Assembly: GCA_029213005.1 (NCBI GenBank) | Contig: JARGPI010000022.1 | Location: 1 to 64,000, forward strand | Reading direction: 5' to 3' | Length of the DNA: 64,000 nucleotides | Source of the DNA: Verrucomicrobiales bacterium | GTDB lineage: Bacteria > Verrucomicrobiota > Verrucomicrobiia > Verrucomicrobiales > DEV007 | Part shown: positions 8,767-17,196 of the stretch, piece by piece | Position numbering within the stretch: the stretch's first letter is position 1 | Layout of the letters: every line of letters starts with the position of its first letter | The notes under the pieces: generated by a model | Told to the model about the DNA's origin: nothing | What the model saw: the letters and a program-made list of their open reading frames with translations, nothing else | Database searches by the model: none | Position numbers and translations under genes: made by a program

Positions 8767-10203
8767 TTACTTACCTTTCTCCGGTTCATTATGTGCTCCT
8801 TTCTTAGAATCATCGTTTTCTATTTTTTCATCAGGTGTTCGTTCATTGATGAATCTCGGACCGAGTTCTATGAATCCGGGGCGACTTGAATGGCTGGCTT
8901 GCCATGCGACTAGGTCTGACAAGAGATTGGATCGAAGGCGGAAAAGTGGAGTGAGCTTCTTTCCTACCTTGAGATCCATACCAAATACGTAGTGGCAATT
9001 TGTCACCAATAAACATTCCGTTTGAGTATCATTGGACGTTTGCATCCAAAACGGCCCTAAAGCTCGAATATGATTTGAAGATTTGATTTCGTCATATTCA
9101 CTCAGCGGGACGATGTAACCGACACAAAATCTCAAAAATTTACTGTTCGCCTGAGCGAAATCACAAGCAGCCGAAAGTTCTATAAGTATTTTCGAAGGTG
9201 TATCCTTATGTGTATTACCATAAAAAGTATCACCATATACTTCATCCCACGCTTTCTTCGGGAAATTACTATTTGTTACCGTAGAATTTTCATCGTAGTT
9301 ATAAGCATTCCCAGGGTAAACGGTTCCTAGGCTGACTTTGAAACTCACATTTATTTTCGTATTAAGTTTTGAGCGAATCGATTGAGGCAAGAGCGAGGCA
9401 TGATCTGGTGCCAAAGCTCTTGAAGCGATCTCCGCTTTAACTGCTACAAACAATTTCTCCTTCAAAGGAAGTTCGATGGTTTCACTATTCAATGACTCAG
9501 CATGCTCAATACGATCGGCCAAAAGTGGAACCAAGGAGTTAGAGAATGCGCATACTGCTTCGTCTTCACCTTCTTTCCTAAGCCTCGTTCCCCGTTCTGC
9601 GACGGCTAACGCTGCCGCTATTTTGAACGAGTTTTCTTCCGCTTCAGAGTCGCTGTTTTTTAACTCGTTTTCGATTTCATAAAAGGATTGCGTAATTTCT
9701 GATGTTGCGTTGTGGATAGTTTGTTCCCAGATGCTTAGAATCGGATTAGGGCCATTGTCTTGAAAAGCTGATTCGATAGAATTCGCGAGTTCTTGAAGTT
9801 TATCGTTATCTACCAGTCTCATTTTTTCATCAATCACTATCAGCTTTGAGATGCGACAGTTAGGGAATGTTGTCTCAAACGCCTTACTAAATTGATTTAC
9901 CACCTCCGAGTGCTTCGTCCAGCAAATTATGATCAACGAGTCATGTTCCGGTTGTATGAGCCTTTCAAGTGCACCCATAAGAATGCTCAGATAGTTTTTA
10001 GGGTTATCGCCAGTTGCTCCTAGTTTTTCTAGTACCATATCAATAACCAGCAGACGCATGCCGTGATGTGGACGATCAGGAGGATTTTCTCCGGAGTAAT
10101 AGTAAGATCCAATACCCAGTTTGCTGAGAGCCTCGACGGCAAGAATCCCTTCTGTTGGATCGTCATCTAATACCAATGCTCTGGCGGTTCTTAATCCGTT
10201 CAT
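8767..10203 (-). CDS. Receiver-like protein, partner of the GHKL/histidine-kinase protein
   Basis: 478 residues from the ATG at 10203, which sits 4 nt after the stop of the upstream kinase-like gene; a longer frame to 10245 would overlap it. The N-terminus resembles a response-regulator receiver: acidic cluster LDDDP (13-16), then RLLVIDM with D55 as the likely phospho-acceptor, and IIICWTKHS for the later strand with a Thr-Lys pair. The remaining ~350 residues are not a recognised DNA-binding output domain; they look globular and mixed alpha/beta. Order and spacing suggest co-translation with the kinase. Convergent with the methylase (64 bp). I infer signal transfer from the kinase; the output is unknown. 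Confidence 0.65.
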   Translation of the reverse strand: MNGLRTARALVLDDDPTEGILAVEALSKLGIGSYYYSGENPPDRPHHGMRLLVIDMVLEKLGATGDNPKNYLSILMGALERLIQPEHDSLIIICWTKHSEVVNQFSKAFETTFPNCRISKLIVIDEKMRLVDNDKLQELANSIESAFQDNGPNPILSIWEQTIHNATSEITQSFYEIENELKNSDSEAEENSFKIAAALAVAERGTRLRKEGEDEAVCAFSNSLVPLLADRIEHAESLNSETIELPLKEKLFVAVKAEIASRALAPDHASLLPQSIRSKLNTKINVSFKVSLGTVYPGNAYNYDENSTVTNSNFPKKAWDEVYGDTFYGNTHKDTPSKILIELSAACDFAQANSKFLRFCVGYIVPLSEYDEIKSSNHIRALGPFWMQTSNDTQTECLLVTNCHYVFGMDLKVGKKLTPLFRLRSNLLSDLVAWQASHSSRPGFIELGPRFINERTPDEKIENDDSKKGAHNEPEKGK

Positions 10204-10207
10204 AATC

Positions 10208-12823
10208 TTAAATTTCAGTAAATTGAAGCCCCACGATTGCCCCACTATAGCTGTCGCCTATTCCTATTTCATCCTTAGTTGGAAAAATCAATTTCCCTCC
10301 TTGGGTTTCCATCACCGTTTTTGCTACATGTAAACCGAGCCCCATACCATCCGGCTTCCTGGACATAAAGGGCTGGGTAAGTGTCTCATTGTCGTCTTGG
10401 AATCCGGGGCCATTGTCAGCAACAAATAAAACAGGGCCGCCCTTTATATTATTCGTTGTGCCGATGTATATTTTCCTATTTTCGGACTGCTTATTAGATA
10501 GCCAGTAAATCGAGTTGTCGAAAAGGTTCATTATAGTGGAGATAATCAAGCGCTTTGTGCACGTCACCTCGAAATCTTCGTTCCCCAATTCGATTCCATT
10601 GAGTACTTTGATTTGATGGGCTTTAGTCCGGTAGCTCGTATTATTTAGTGATTGGGTAATTATGGAACTTAAAGATTCTTTTTTGCGTCCTGACTTTCGA
10701 GTGAGATAAGTAAGTCCCTCTATGAGTTCGCTGAGATGGACGGCTAGATCCCGTAAATCATCTATAGAAGTGTCTTTCTCCACAGCACGAACGAGCCCGC
10801 TGATACCTTTTTCTACCTCATGTATTACCACCGACAGTGTCAAACCCGCACCCGCTGCCGTCATCAGCGTATCCCGCATCTCAATATACTTTCTTTCTAC
10901 GCGATCTACGATTGGGGTGAGTTCTGCTGCAAGCGTGGGCTCCTTTCTAATTGCAGTCCTGAGTTCAGCCAATTCCGCGATCACCGGCTGCTTATTTTTC
11001 TTCGTTGAGAAGATTTCTCTTAAGCGTTTTTTATCTTTGTTTCGTTCATGCACTATTTGAGTAACCGTGAATTTTACTGCATTTTCGAACAGTTCGTAAG
11101 TTCGATCTTCGATAAACCCTTCTCGGTTCGTTTTCTCGATGAGTTTCCCACTAGTTTCACCATCTAAATGCACTGCTCCAATTATTTGGCTATTGCCGAC
11201 TTTTGCGGAGGGGTCGTTAATTCTTCGACCATCCAAGTTTAACCAGTCGTTGCCTGGTTCGCCATAGTCATAAACTCTAACTCCATCACGATAAACTCGA
11301 ACGCCGCCGTTGTGACGAAGGAACTCTTTATAGCCCCGTTTATCAGAAATTGAAGCCAACGATAGAAACTGGTTATCAAGGTCAAAGATTCGGAGTTCGA
11401 TATAGATAGAGCCTACATCGTTTTGCAATTCATCTTGACTGAAGAGATCAACGCGCTCCAATTCCATTTTTTGGCCAGTTATTTTTCTGCCGGCTATTTT
11501 TTCCGAATTACTCGGAGGGACAAATTCGTAATCGTAAGTTAAAGTATGATCATTGATCATGCAGGAGGCTCGGTAAGGAGCAGTTTCTATCGTGTTACCA
11601 ATTTTCAAAAGGCCCGCAGTCGTATTGTCATCCGGTATGATATCTAAATTCGCCACGAAACTATCAAGTTCTCTGAATGGAGAACTGATAGAGTTTACCG
11701 ACCTCTGTATTTGTCTGATAGTCCCTCTCGTTAGTTCTTCATTCAGTTCAGTAACTTCTATTTTTGTGCCTGTCGCATTCTCTAAAAAGTGCATAGGACG
11801 TCGTTCAGTTATTTCCACCAAGGCGTCCTCCAGGTAGCGCTCGTCTTCGAAAGCTGCCCAATCAATTTTTACCACTATTTCAGGGGAATCTTTTTGCCTA
11901 GTTACTAATTTAATCTTTTTCCCTAATTTATGGGCTGCAAATCGACCAATTCCTTTTTCTCCTAATGGCAATCGGCCAAATCGAGGTGAGCGATAGCCTT
12001 GAAGTTTCTGTTGCTGTCGATGGTCAGTGCCGGGTTCAAGCCATACATCAACGATTTGTTTCCAATTCATTCCGCTTCCGTCGTCTTCGACGATTACAGT
12101 TCCCTTTTCGAGATTCTTTACATCGCGTAGCGTTACATTCGCGTAGGTAGAATCAGCATCGTATGCATTTTTAACCAATTCAAAGATCGCAATACCAGGG
12201 TCTCGTATTAGCTGATCCCCCAGCAAAACCAGCATCCTGGATCGTGGCTTGAAGGGGAGCATTTCTTTTCTTGTCGGCTCGCTGGTCTTAGGAATAGATT
12301 CATGTTCAGGTGTAAATTGAGAGAGCCATATGCTGAACGAATTGTTCTGCGAACCTTGCTCATGAACTTTGCTCAAGGAATCAAAAGTAACATTATCAAA
12401 CTTTACAGAGTTTGAGTCTAGACCAAACATCTTTTTAGCATGCGAAAGTACTTTTGAGTCTTTTCGAAAGACTAAAGCGTAAAATCGGTTCTGTTGTGAT
12501 TTTACTAGAATAAACAAGTCACCAACTCCTGCGTTACGGAGGAATTCTCCGGTGTAGTAGAAGCGCCATTCGGATCTGCCTGTCATGGCAGCACTTTTTG
12601 CTCGGGCATCGTAAAAAGTAAATTCGCCTTCCTCTTCAATCGGGGGGGAATCGTCTGAGAAATATGTCCACAAAAGGTCGTCTTGGATTTTCTCGTTGGA
12701 ATCGAAGAATTTTTTGAGGCCACTAACACCATTCAACTCATGCTGGTTTGAGCCACTCCCGGGGAGATCGACTGTAACCAAATGCTTAAAAGCAGCAGCC
12801 TTAACGAATGACGATAGTTTCAT
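10208..12823 (-). CDS. EcoRII-N-like / GHKL ATPase / histidine-kinase fusion protein
   Basis: 871 residues. Residues ~15-125 resemble the EcoRII N-terminal effector-binding domain: SNQHEL (25-30), TFYDAR, RSEWRFYY (83-90), GVGDLFILV (99-107). A first GHKL ATPase follows: IFELVKNAYDAD (N box), VIVEDDGSGM, GEKGIGRFAAHKLG, then a transducer-like middle and a helical linker. The C-terminal ~210 residues form a second, kinase-like module: VVIHEVEKG (candidate phospho-His near 667), NLFDNSIYWL, VADNGPGF and GMGLGL (N, G1, G2 boxes). The Hsp90/MORC-like first half with a sensor-kinase second half is reminiscent of GHKL proteins reported in restriction loci. Position between vsr and the receiver gene ties it to the CCWGG system. 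No membrane segment, so a cytosolic, perhaps DNA-sensing, kinase. Confidence 0.8.
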   Translation of the reverse strand: MKLSSFVKAAAFKHLVTVDLPGSGSNQHELNGVSGLKKFFDSNEKIQDDLLWTYFSDDSPPIEEEGEFTFYDARAKSAAMTGRSEWRFYYTGEFLRNAGVGDLFILVKSQQNRFYALVFRKDSKVLSHAKKMFGLDSNSVKFDNVTFDSLSKVHEQGSQNNSFSIWLSQFTPEHESIPKTSEPTRKEMLPFKPRSRMLVLLGDQLIRDPGIAIFELVKNAYDADSTYANVTLRDVKNLEKGTVIVEDDGSGMNWKQIVDVWLEPGTDHRQQQKLQGYRSPRFGRLPLGEKGIGRFAAHKLGKKIKLVTRQKDSPEIVVKIDWAAFEDERYLEDALVEITERRPMHFLENATGTKIEVTELNEELTRGTIRQIQRSVNSISSPFRELDSFVANLDIIPDDNTTAGLLKIGNTIETAPYRASCMINDHTLTYDYEFVPPSNSEKIAGRKITGQKMELERVDLFSQDELQNDVGSIYIELRIFDLDNQFLSLASISDKRGYKEFLRHNGGVRVYRDGVRVYDYGEPGNDWLNLDGRRINDPSAKVGNSQIIGAVHLDGETSGKLIEKTNREGFIEDRTYELFENAVKFTVTQIVHERNKDKKRLREIFSTKKNKQPVIAELAELRTAIRKEPTLAAELTPIVDRVERKYIEMRDTLMTAAGAGLTLSVVIHEVEKGISGLVRAVEKDTSIDDLRDLAVHLSELIEGLTYLTRKSGRKKESLSSIITQSLNNTSYRTKAHQIKVLNGIELGNEDFEVTCTKRLIISTIMNLFDNSIYWLSNKQSENRKIYIGTTNNIKGGPVLFVADNGPGFQDDNETLTQPFMSRKPDGMGLGLHVAKTVMETQGGKLIFPTKDEIGIGDSYSGAIVGLQFTEI

Positions 12824-12845
12824 GACAAGTGAACTGACTGATAAG

Positions 12846-12867
12846 AATCTGCTTTTACAAGCAGATT
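12846..12867. promoter_or_regulatory. Hairpin between vsr and the kinase gene
   Basis: AATCTGC and GCAGATT form a perfect 7-bp stem around an 8-nt loop, followed on the + strand by a T run. Transcription here runs on the minus strand, where the T run is interrupted, so an attenuator or partial terminator between vsr and the kinase gene is possible but weak. Confidence 0.3.
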
Positions 12868-12925
12868 TTTTATGGGATGGGCAAACGCCATTATAATGAA
12901 TATAAGCATTCTTTCCCTTTTTCCG

Positions 12926-13345
12926 CTAAATAGAAGGGATCGAGGAAAGGGCCTTCAACATCGCGTCTTCTGAACCTGTCTGACACCCCCAAATTACAAT
13001 GTTTTCCCAACCCTCATTCTTTAATAATTGCTGGTTCCGCCGGTCACGCTCGACATTTCCGTCGAACTTAGCCTGCCACCATTCAGTGCGGGTCTTGGGC
13101 GTGGTGGTTTCTTTGCAGTTTTTGTGGCGATGCCAGAAGCAACCGTGAACAAAGATAACGGTTTTGTATTTCGGCAGGACAATGTCGGGTTTTCCGGGAA
13201 GGGATTTGTTTTTCGGACCATTCACGGTGAAGCGATAGCCCATTTGATGGAGCAGTGATCTGACCCGGATCTCCGGTTTTGTGTTCTTATTCCGAATCCG
13301 GCTCATATTCCAGGAGCGTTTTTCGGGTGTCAGATGATCAGCCAT
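12926..13345 (-). CDS. vsr: Very short patch repair (Vsr) mismatch endonuclease
   Basis: 139 residues, within the usual Vsr range. Hallmarks are RSWNMSRIRNKNTKPE (N-terminal helix that intercalates at the mismatch), GKPDIVLP with D54 (catalytic), VFIHGCFWH-type segment as FVHGCFWHRH (H67, C69, H72, H74; metal and zinc ligands) and the later WWQAKF plus RD stretch. Vsr nicks 5' of the T in T:G mismatches made by deamination of 5-methylcytosine in CCWGG, so it fits the Dcm-type methylase at 7.4 kb. Its ATG overlaps the stop of the small upstream gene by 8 nt; the kinase gene follows 102 bp downstream. Confidence 0.95.
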   Translation of the reverse strand: MADHLTPEKRSWNMSRIRNKNTKPEIRVRSLLHQMGYRFTVNGPKNKSLPGKPDIVLPKYKTVIFVHGCFWHRHKNCKETTTPKTRTEWWQAKFDGNVERDRRNQQLLKNEGWENIVIWGCQTGSEDAMLKALSSIPSI

Positions 13346-13520
13346 TTTGGTTGTCCCTGTGCTTGAGCCAGTCCTTTAACAGGCGGTTGATCAGTGGTGA
13401 AAGCTTTTCCCCGGAATCTTTCACCTTCTCGACCACGTCAACTTCAAGGGACACATTCTTCCGAACGGTTCCCGAATCGTATTTACGGGCGTTCTGATTG
13501 CCCTGATACCCTTTCTCCAT
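13338..13520 (-). CDS. Small ribbon-helix-helix-like protein, first gene of the vsr operon
   Basis: 60 residues: a basic N-tail, then TVRKNVSLEVDVVEKVKDSG followed by a helix LSPLINRLLKDWLK. The beta strand plus two helices match the size and pattern of ribbon-helix-helix repressors (CopG/Arc type); this is by pattern only. Overlap with vsr (8 nt) shows translational coupling. The gene starts 77 bp from a divergent + strand gene, and that spacer holds two TTTGT/ACAAA dyads, good candidates for its own operator. It could act as a control protein for the vsr-kinase-receiver operon. Confidence 0.6.
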   Translation of the reverse strand: MEKGYQGNQNARKYDSGTVRKNVSLEVDVVEKVKDSGEKLSPLINRLLKDWLKHRDNQNG

Positions 13521-13545
13521 CGCGAGACCTTAGTTCATAGGCATT

Positions 13546-13595
13546 TTTGTGTAAAAACAAACTTGCGCTCATTTTTGTTTGTGTGTATAAACAAA
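13546..13595. promoter_or_regulatory. Two dyad boxes in a divergent promoter region
   Basis: Box 1 (13546-13561) is TTTGT-N6-ACAAA and box 2 (13578-13595) is TTTGT-N8-ACAAA; they also form a direct repeat 32 bp apart (centres about three helical turns). They lie between the RHH-like gene (-, starts 13520) and the + strand gene starting at 13598. Probable operators controlling one or both directions. Confidence 0.4.
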
Positions 13596-13597
13596 GA

Positions 13598-14071
13598 ATG
13601 CACGAAACGTTAATGAAATTGAGAAGTTTAGTCGGTGGGTTGGGATATGATTTGGACCGGATGACGATGGGAGGACAGGAAGTCTATTGCGACATTGTCG
13701 CGACCGTGGATGACCTGATCAAACAGGCAGATCTGGAGGCGAAAGAAAAAGGAATCCCGGTTCCACTTCCAAAGCTTGCACCGGGCCTTGAGGAATTCGC
13801 TCTTCGAGGAGAGCCGTGGAACTCGATGCAAATCCCGGCTAATTCAGGCAGCTCGGAATCGATCCCTTTTACCGGTTTAATCGGCGATGATCCGGAGACA
13901 CTCCGAACGCTGATTCGATGCAATTACGAAGCGGAATTTATCGCTGATGAGTTCGCCAATATGTACTTCTCTAACCGACTGGGAGATAACAAATGGCACT
14001 CGGCGTTTTACGACGCGCTGGTCCAGTTTATAAAAGACAGGAAAAAGCTTGTTAAAAAACCCCGCCGATAG
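13598..14071 (+). CDS. Unknown protein of 157 residues
   Basis: The ATG at 13598 is chosen because the longer frame (from 13547) would begin inside the dyad-box region; no convincing Shine-Dalgarno is present for either. The protein is helical, with no signal peptide or membrane segment, ends in a basic tail (KDRKKLVKKPRR) and contains TLRTLIRCNYEAEFIADEFANMYF, a likely long helix. No family is recognised. Divergent from the vsr operon. A GC hairpin 16 bp downstream would end the transcript. It may be cargo of the defence island. Confidence 0.55.
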   Translation: MHETLMKLRSLVGGLGYDLDRMTMGGQEVYCDIVATVDDLIKQADLEAKEKGIPVPLPKLAPGLEEFALRGEPWNSMQIPANSGSSESIPFTGLIGDDPETLRTLIRCNYEAEFIADEFANMYFSNRLGDNKWHSAFYDALVQFIKDRKKLVKKPRR

Positions 14072-14087
14072 AGGCCTTGAACGAAAC

Positions 14088-14105
14088 GCCCCCTTCGGAG
14101 GGGGC
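14088..14105 (+). terminator. GC-rich hairpin after the 157-residue gene
   Basis: GCCCCCTTCGGAGGGGGC folds into a 7-bp stem with a TCGG loop, 17 bp after the stop. No T run follows, so it is at best a weak intrinsic terminator or a transcript-stabilising stem. Confidence 0.4.
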
Positions 14106-14210
14106 AGACTTTGGAAGCAAGCTTGGCGAAAACTGGCGGGGTGCCAGTATCGTCGTTGAGCTTTGCGCCTGTACCGTTTCGAAATGTTTAGAGATTAAGA
14201 ACAAGATCAG

Positions 14211-14243
<33 letters not shown>

Positions 14244-14267
14244 TTGGCGCCGTTACATTTGTTTTCT

Positions 14268-15590
14268 CTACTTTGATTTCAATCCCATGGTGTTTACAGC
14301 GATGACGCGGTAGCTGTGGGTTTTGCCGGGTTCTGCGGTGGAATCGGTGTAGCGCATTTCGGCGAGAGGTTGCAGCGGGGTATCGCTGTATTGGAGACCT
14401 TGAAAGAGGGGGCGACCAAAGGGGGTTTTGCCTTTTTCGGGCACCTTGGCGAGAAACTGACCGTCGCGCTCGATGATGAATTCAGCGAGGCCGCTCTCGA
14501 GATCGGCGGTGGCTTCCCAGGTGATTTCCTGACCTGACACTTTGACATTAACGGGCGCGGGAGGCGGGGTGAGGTCGGGGATGGCGGTGTCTTTGATGTA
14601 GTGCATCCACTGCTTGGCGATGGCTTCGTTAGGCAACCAGAGGGACCGGGCTTTGTCTCCGCTGAAGGATGCGGAGGGAACGGCCCGGGTTTCTTCAAAC
14701 GGGGCTAGCCAGGCGGGGTCGGTGGGCATGGGTTTCATGGGGGCGGCGCTTGATTCAGGGAGGCGGGCGGAGAGACAGACATCGAGCCAGGGGATCGCGA
14801 GGTAGCGCTGGTTGCCGCACTCGTGCGCGGTCAGGGGATCGACGGCGATGCCGATGAGGGCGCCCCGGGAACGCATCGCGGAAAAGAAGTCGACATTGGC
14901 GGGCCAGACTTTGGCGAAGCGGCCGTCCTTGACGGTGACGCCTTCTTTGGTCCCGGGATTACACATCAGCGGAACGCGGAGAGCGGCATCGGTCAGGGTG
15001 TGGGGTTTGATTGAGGTGCGGTCGGGATTTGCGGTCAGCAGGGGAACTCCGGAGCGGAGCCACGCGGCGGCGACGCGGTCGGGATGGAGCAGAGCGATGC
15101 CTCCGGCCCAATGACCGCCGCCACTGTGTCCCCACAGCGCCCAGGGGACGGTGGCGAGCTCGAGATGGCCGGATTTGGCGCCGAGGTCGGTCAGTGATTT
15201 TTGGAAAGCGGCATCGGATCCATTCCGCGGATCGCACCACATCTGACAATCGGCTTTTTGCGGCTGTTCGTAGGATGGCGCGAGTAACGCGCAGTGGTGT
15301 TTGGCGGCGATCGCCTGCCAGTGGAGATCAAAAGCGCCGGTGAGACCGGACTTGCAGGATCCCTCGCCGCATCCGTGTTGGTGAACAATCACGCCGCGCA
15401 ACTCGGAGGCGCCGGGCGGGATCCAGACGGTGTAGTTGACGGGGAAGATGAGTTCGCCGGGGGTGGTCGAGGCTTCGTAGCGGACGCGGTAGTAGGGTGG
15501 TTCGGCGTCCGGGAAAATATCGTAGGGTGCTTCCTGAGCGGCGAGTGAGACGGTCAGGAAGGTGAGTAGGGCGAGAGCAATGGCGCGCAT
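14268..15590 (-). CDS. Secreted alpha/beta-hydrolase (esterase-like) with fibronectin-III-like C-terminus
   Basis: 440 residues from the ATG at 15590, which opens a clear signal peptide (MRAIALALLTFLTVSLAAQ); the frame extends further upstream, but that would bury it. The catalytic domain has VHQHGCGEG (oxyanion region), and the nucleophile elbow ALWGHSGGGHWAG. Several cysteines (GEGSC, KADCQMWC, HECGNQ) suggest disulphides in the periplasm. The last ~95 residues (from PPAPVNVKVSG to YRVIAVNTMGL) look like a fibronectin type III domain. Substrate unknown; PHB-depolymerase/feruloyl-esterase-like enzymes have this layout. The gene stands alone. Confidence 0.8.
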   Translation of the reverse strand: MRAIALALLTFLTVSLAAQEAPYDIFPDAEPPYYRVRYEASTTPGELIFPVNYTVWIPPGASELRGVIVHQHGCGEGSCKSGLTGAFDLHWQAIAAKHHCALLAPSYEQPQKADCQMWCDPRNGSDAAFQKSLTDLGAKSGHLELATVPWALWGHSGGGHWAGGIALLHPDRVAAAWLRSGVPLLTANPDRTSIKPHTLTDAALRVPLMCNPGTKEGVTVKDGRFAKVWPANVDFFSAMRSRGALIGIAVDPLTAHECGNQRYLAIPWLDVCLSARLPESSAAPMKPMPTDPAWLAPFEETRAVPSASFSGDKARSLWLPNEAIAKQWMHYIKDTAIPDLTPPPAPVNVKVSGQEITWEATADLESGLAEFIIERDGQFLAKVPEKGKTPFGRPLFQGLQYSDTPLQPLAEMRYTDSTAEPGKTHSYRVIAVNTMGLKSK

Positions 15591-15738
15591 AGTTTGGTGA
15601 GGGACAGCAGATCCGATAGGGTGATGTCGGGCAAGTGGAAAAGGGAGCGAGATTGTGTGAGTTTTTTTGGTGATGCGGCGGATGGCGGATAGGCTTCGGC
15701 TGGGGTTGTGGGGTGAATTCTCGTTCCTTGAATTCACT

Positions 15739-15759
15739 GAACAAGCGAGACGCTTGTTC
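15739..15759. repeat. Perfect 9-bp palindrome (REP-like)
   Basis: GAACAAGCG and CGCTTGTTC are separated by AGA. It lies in the divergent spacer between the hydrolase and the small membrane-protein gene. The shape fits an interspersed extragenic palindrome; only one copy was noticed in this window. Confidence 0.6.
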
Positions 15760-15844
15760 TACGCGAAAAGGCGCTGCGGGTGGGTTTTTGGTGACAAATT
15801 ATTTCATTGGGGGATGGTTGGCTGCGGTGACGTGCCGCGGCTTA

Positions 15845-16210
15845 ATGATGAAACGTTTTCCGGTTACTCAAATTGAATTTCTGCGCGAGAGACAGAAGCT
15901 GGTGAAGTATCAGGTTGTGGTGGGGCTCAGCTTTTGCGGGCTCTTTTTTCTGACGAATTCGCTGATTTCACCGGAGCATTTGGGCATCAGTTTCCGGGAG
16001 AGTGTGCTGATTCGTTTTGCGGTGATTCTGGGGCTCACGCTGGTGCTGATCCAGTTGCCGATTGTGGTCGCGTATCGGCTCAAGCTGCGGTGTCCGGGAT
16101 GTGGACGGGCGTTGCTTTCGTCGTACCGGGCGAGAAAGCCGATCGATGAGACGGGGTGTTGCGCGAAGTGCGGGGAGCGGATTATTCGGGATGAAGTGGA
16201 GCGGGACTAG
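15845..16210 (+). CDS. Small membrane protein with C-terminal zinc ribbon
   Basis: 121 residues from the ATG-ATG at 15845 (either can start; the frame runs upstream through the palindrome and is unlikely to be translated there). Two hydrophobic segments (VVVGLSFCGLFFLTNSLI and VLIRFAVILGLTLVLIQLPIVVAY) are followed by a cytosolic-looking tail with CPGCG and CAKCG pairs, a four-cysteine zinc ribbon. Such proteins usually are membrane-tethered small metal-binding units of unknown role. No neighbour shares its strand, and a tandem-repeat array begins 22 bp after its stop. Confidence 0.65.
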   Translation: MMKRFPVTQIEFLRERQKLVKYQVVVGLSFCGLFFLTNSLISPEHLGISFRESVLIRFAVILGLTLVLIQLPIVVAYRLKLRCPGCGRALLSSYRARKPIDETGCCAKCGERIIRDEVERD

Positions 16211-16231
16211 GGTAGTTTGGGGTTGGGTTTC

Positions 16232-16647
16232 GGGGTTGCGTGGACAGTTTGGAAAACTGTTTTACGGGTTGATGGGGAGCGAGGCGCTTTGGTGTAGAAC
16301 TGTTTTTTAAACTGTTTTTCTCTGGCTGGGGCTCTGGCTGGGGATGCGGGTCGGGGTTGCGTGGACAGTTTGGAAAACTGTTTTACGGGTTGATGGTGTG
16401 CGGGGCGCTTTTTCTGTAGAACTGTTTTTTAAACTGTTTTTCTCTGGCTGGGGGCTCTGGCTGGGGATGCGGGTCGGGGTTGCGTGGACAGTTTGGAAAA
16501 CTGTTTTACGGGTTGATGGTGTGCGGGGCGCTTTTTCTGTAGAACTGTTTTTTAAACTGTTTTTCTCTGGCTGGGGGCTCTGGCTTGGGATGCGGGTCGG
16601 GGTTGCGTGGACAGTTTGGAAAACTGTTTTACGGGTTATTGGATGCG
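16232..16647. repeat. Tandem array of ~121-123 bp units, about 3.4 copies
   Basis: GGGGTTGCGTGGACAG begins at 16232, 16353, 16476 and 16599 (periods 121, 123, 123). Each unit carries ACAGTTTGGAAAACTGT, a 7-bp dyad, and a second related AACTGTTTTTTAAACTG stretch. The last copy breaks off near 16647. Because 123 is a multiple of three an ORF (16344-16676) stays open across it, but it has no sign of being a gene. Confidence 0.9.
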
Positions 16648-16661
16648 GATGCGGGGGCGGG

Positions 16662-16835
16662 TTAGGCGAGGATTAGGAAGGCGGATTTTTTTTCGAGAGT
16701 AACTGACTTTACGATCTTGATTCCTTTTTCTCCGCGGCAGGCTTCGCAGGTTTGGCTGGCGCCTTCTCCGCCGCTGGGGGAACTGCAACACATCAGTAAA
16801 AATCGAAGGATTTGAATGGCGAGGTAGATTTTCAT
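16662..16835 (-). CDS. Possible 57-residue CxxC protein
   Basis: ATG at 16835, stop TAA at 16662. The translation starts with a hydrophobic run (MKIYLAIQILRFLLMCC) that could be a lipoprotein-like or signal segment, then has TCEACRG (a CxxC pair) and a basic tail. It lies in a repeat-rich spacer, partly antisense to the edge of the repeat array. No Shine-Dalgarno is clear and I recognise no family, so it may be fortuitous. Confidence 0.3.
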   Translation of the reverse strand: MKIYLAIQILRFLLMCCSSPSGGEGASQTCEACRGEKGIKIVKSVTLEKKSAFLILA

Positions 16836-16965
16836 GGTTTTGTGCTCCGTTGATGACCCTTTCTACTGTTCCGTTACCCTTTGCGGGGCAATGGTTTCAG
16901 GGAATCGCACAAAATCATCGAAGACGCTTGATTGTACCCGGAACGGTCGCAAAGTTTACCGACGT

Positions 16966-17156
16966 CGACGCAAAAAGTCGCAGGTAGCGGAATTTGCTAA
17001 AAATTCCGACTTCGATGAATTTGTCGCGTTGATACAAAATTGTGAGACTATTTCCTGTCATAGTAAGGGATCTGGACTCCACGCGCCTGCCACCGTATCG
17101 TCGGAATTTTTTGCAAATTCCGCTACTAAAATGCTCCGCGCAGACTTTTTGCGTCG
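16966..17156. repeat. Large imperfect inverted repeat
   Basis: The left arm (16966-17010) and the right arm (17100-17156) pair over CGACGCAAAAAGTC and over GTAGCGGAATTTGC plus AATTCCGAC, interrupted by an extra segment in the right arm. The 89-bp centre is not repeated. The layout resembles a MITE or REP/BIME-like element rather than a gene; an open frame over it (16834-17250) is not credible. Confidence 0.7.
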
Positions 17157-17161
17157 ATGCC

Positions 17162-17196
17162 TGTACAGGGTACAATTCCCGACTGTACCCTGTACA
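17162..17196. repeat. Nested TGTAC palindrome, intergenic copy
   Basis: TGTACAGGGTACA (17162-17174) and TGTACCCTGTACA (17184-17196) are perfect reverse complements, 9 bp apart; each arm is itself a near-palindrome. The same motif occurs inside the giant gene at 57439-57477. It sits 43 bp beyond the end of the export operon and may also end its transcript. Confidence 0.9.

Noticed and set aside
15011..15343. Arginine-rich 110-codon ORF antisense to the hydrolase
   Set aside because: GC-rich shadow of the esterase gene; composition not protein-like.
16344..16676. 110-codon + strand ORF over the tandem array
   Set aside because: It is open only because the unit is 123 bp; the product is an artefactual tryptophan-rich repeat without a ribosome site.
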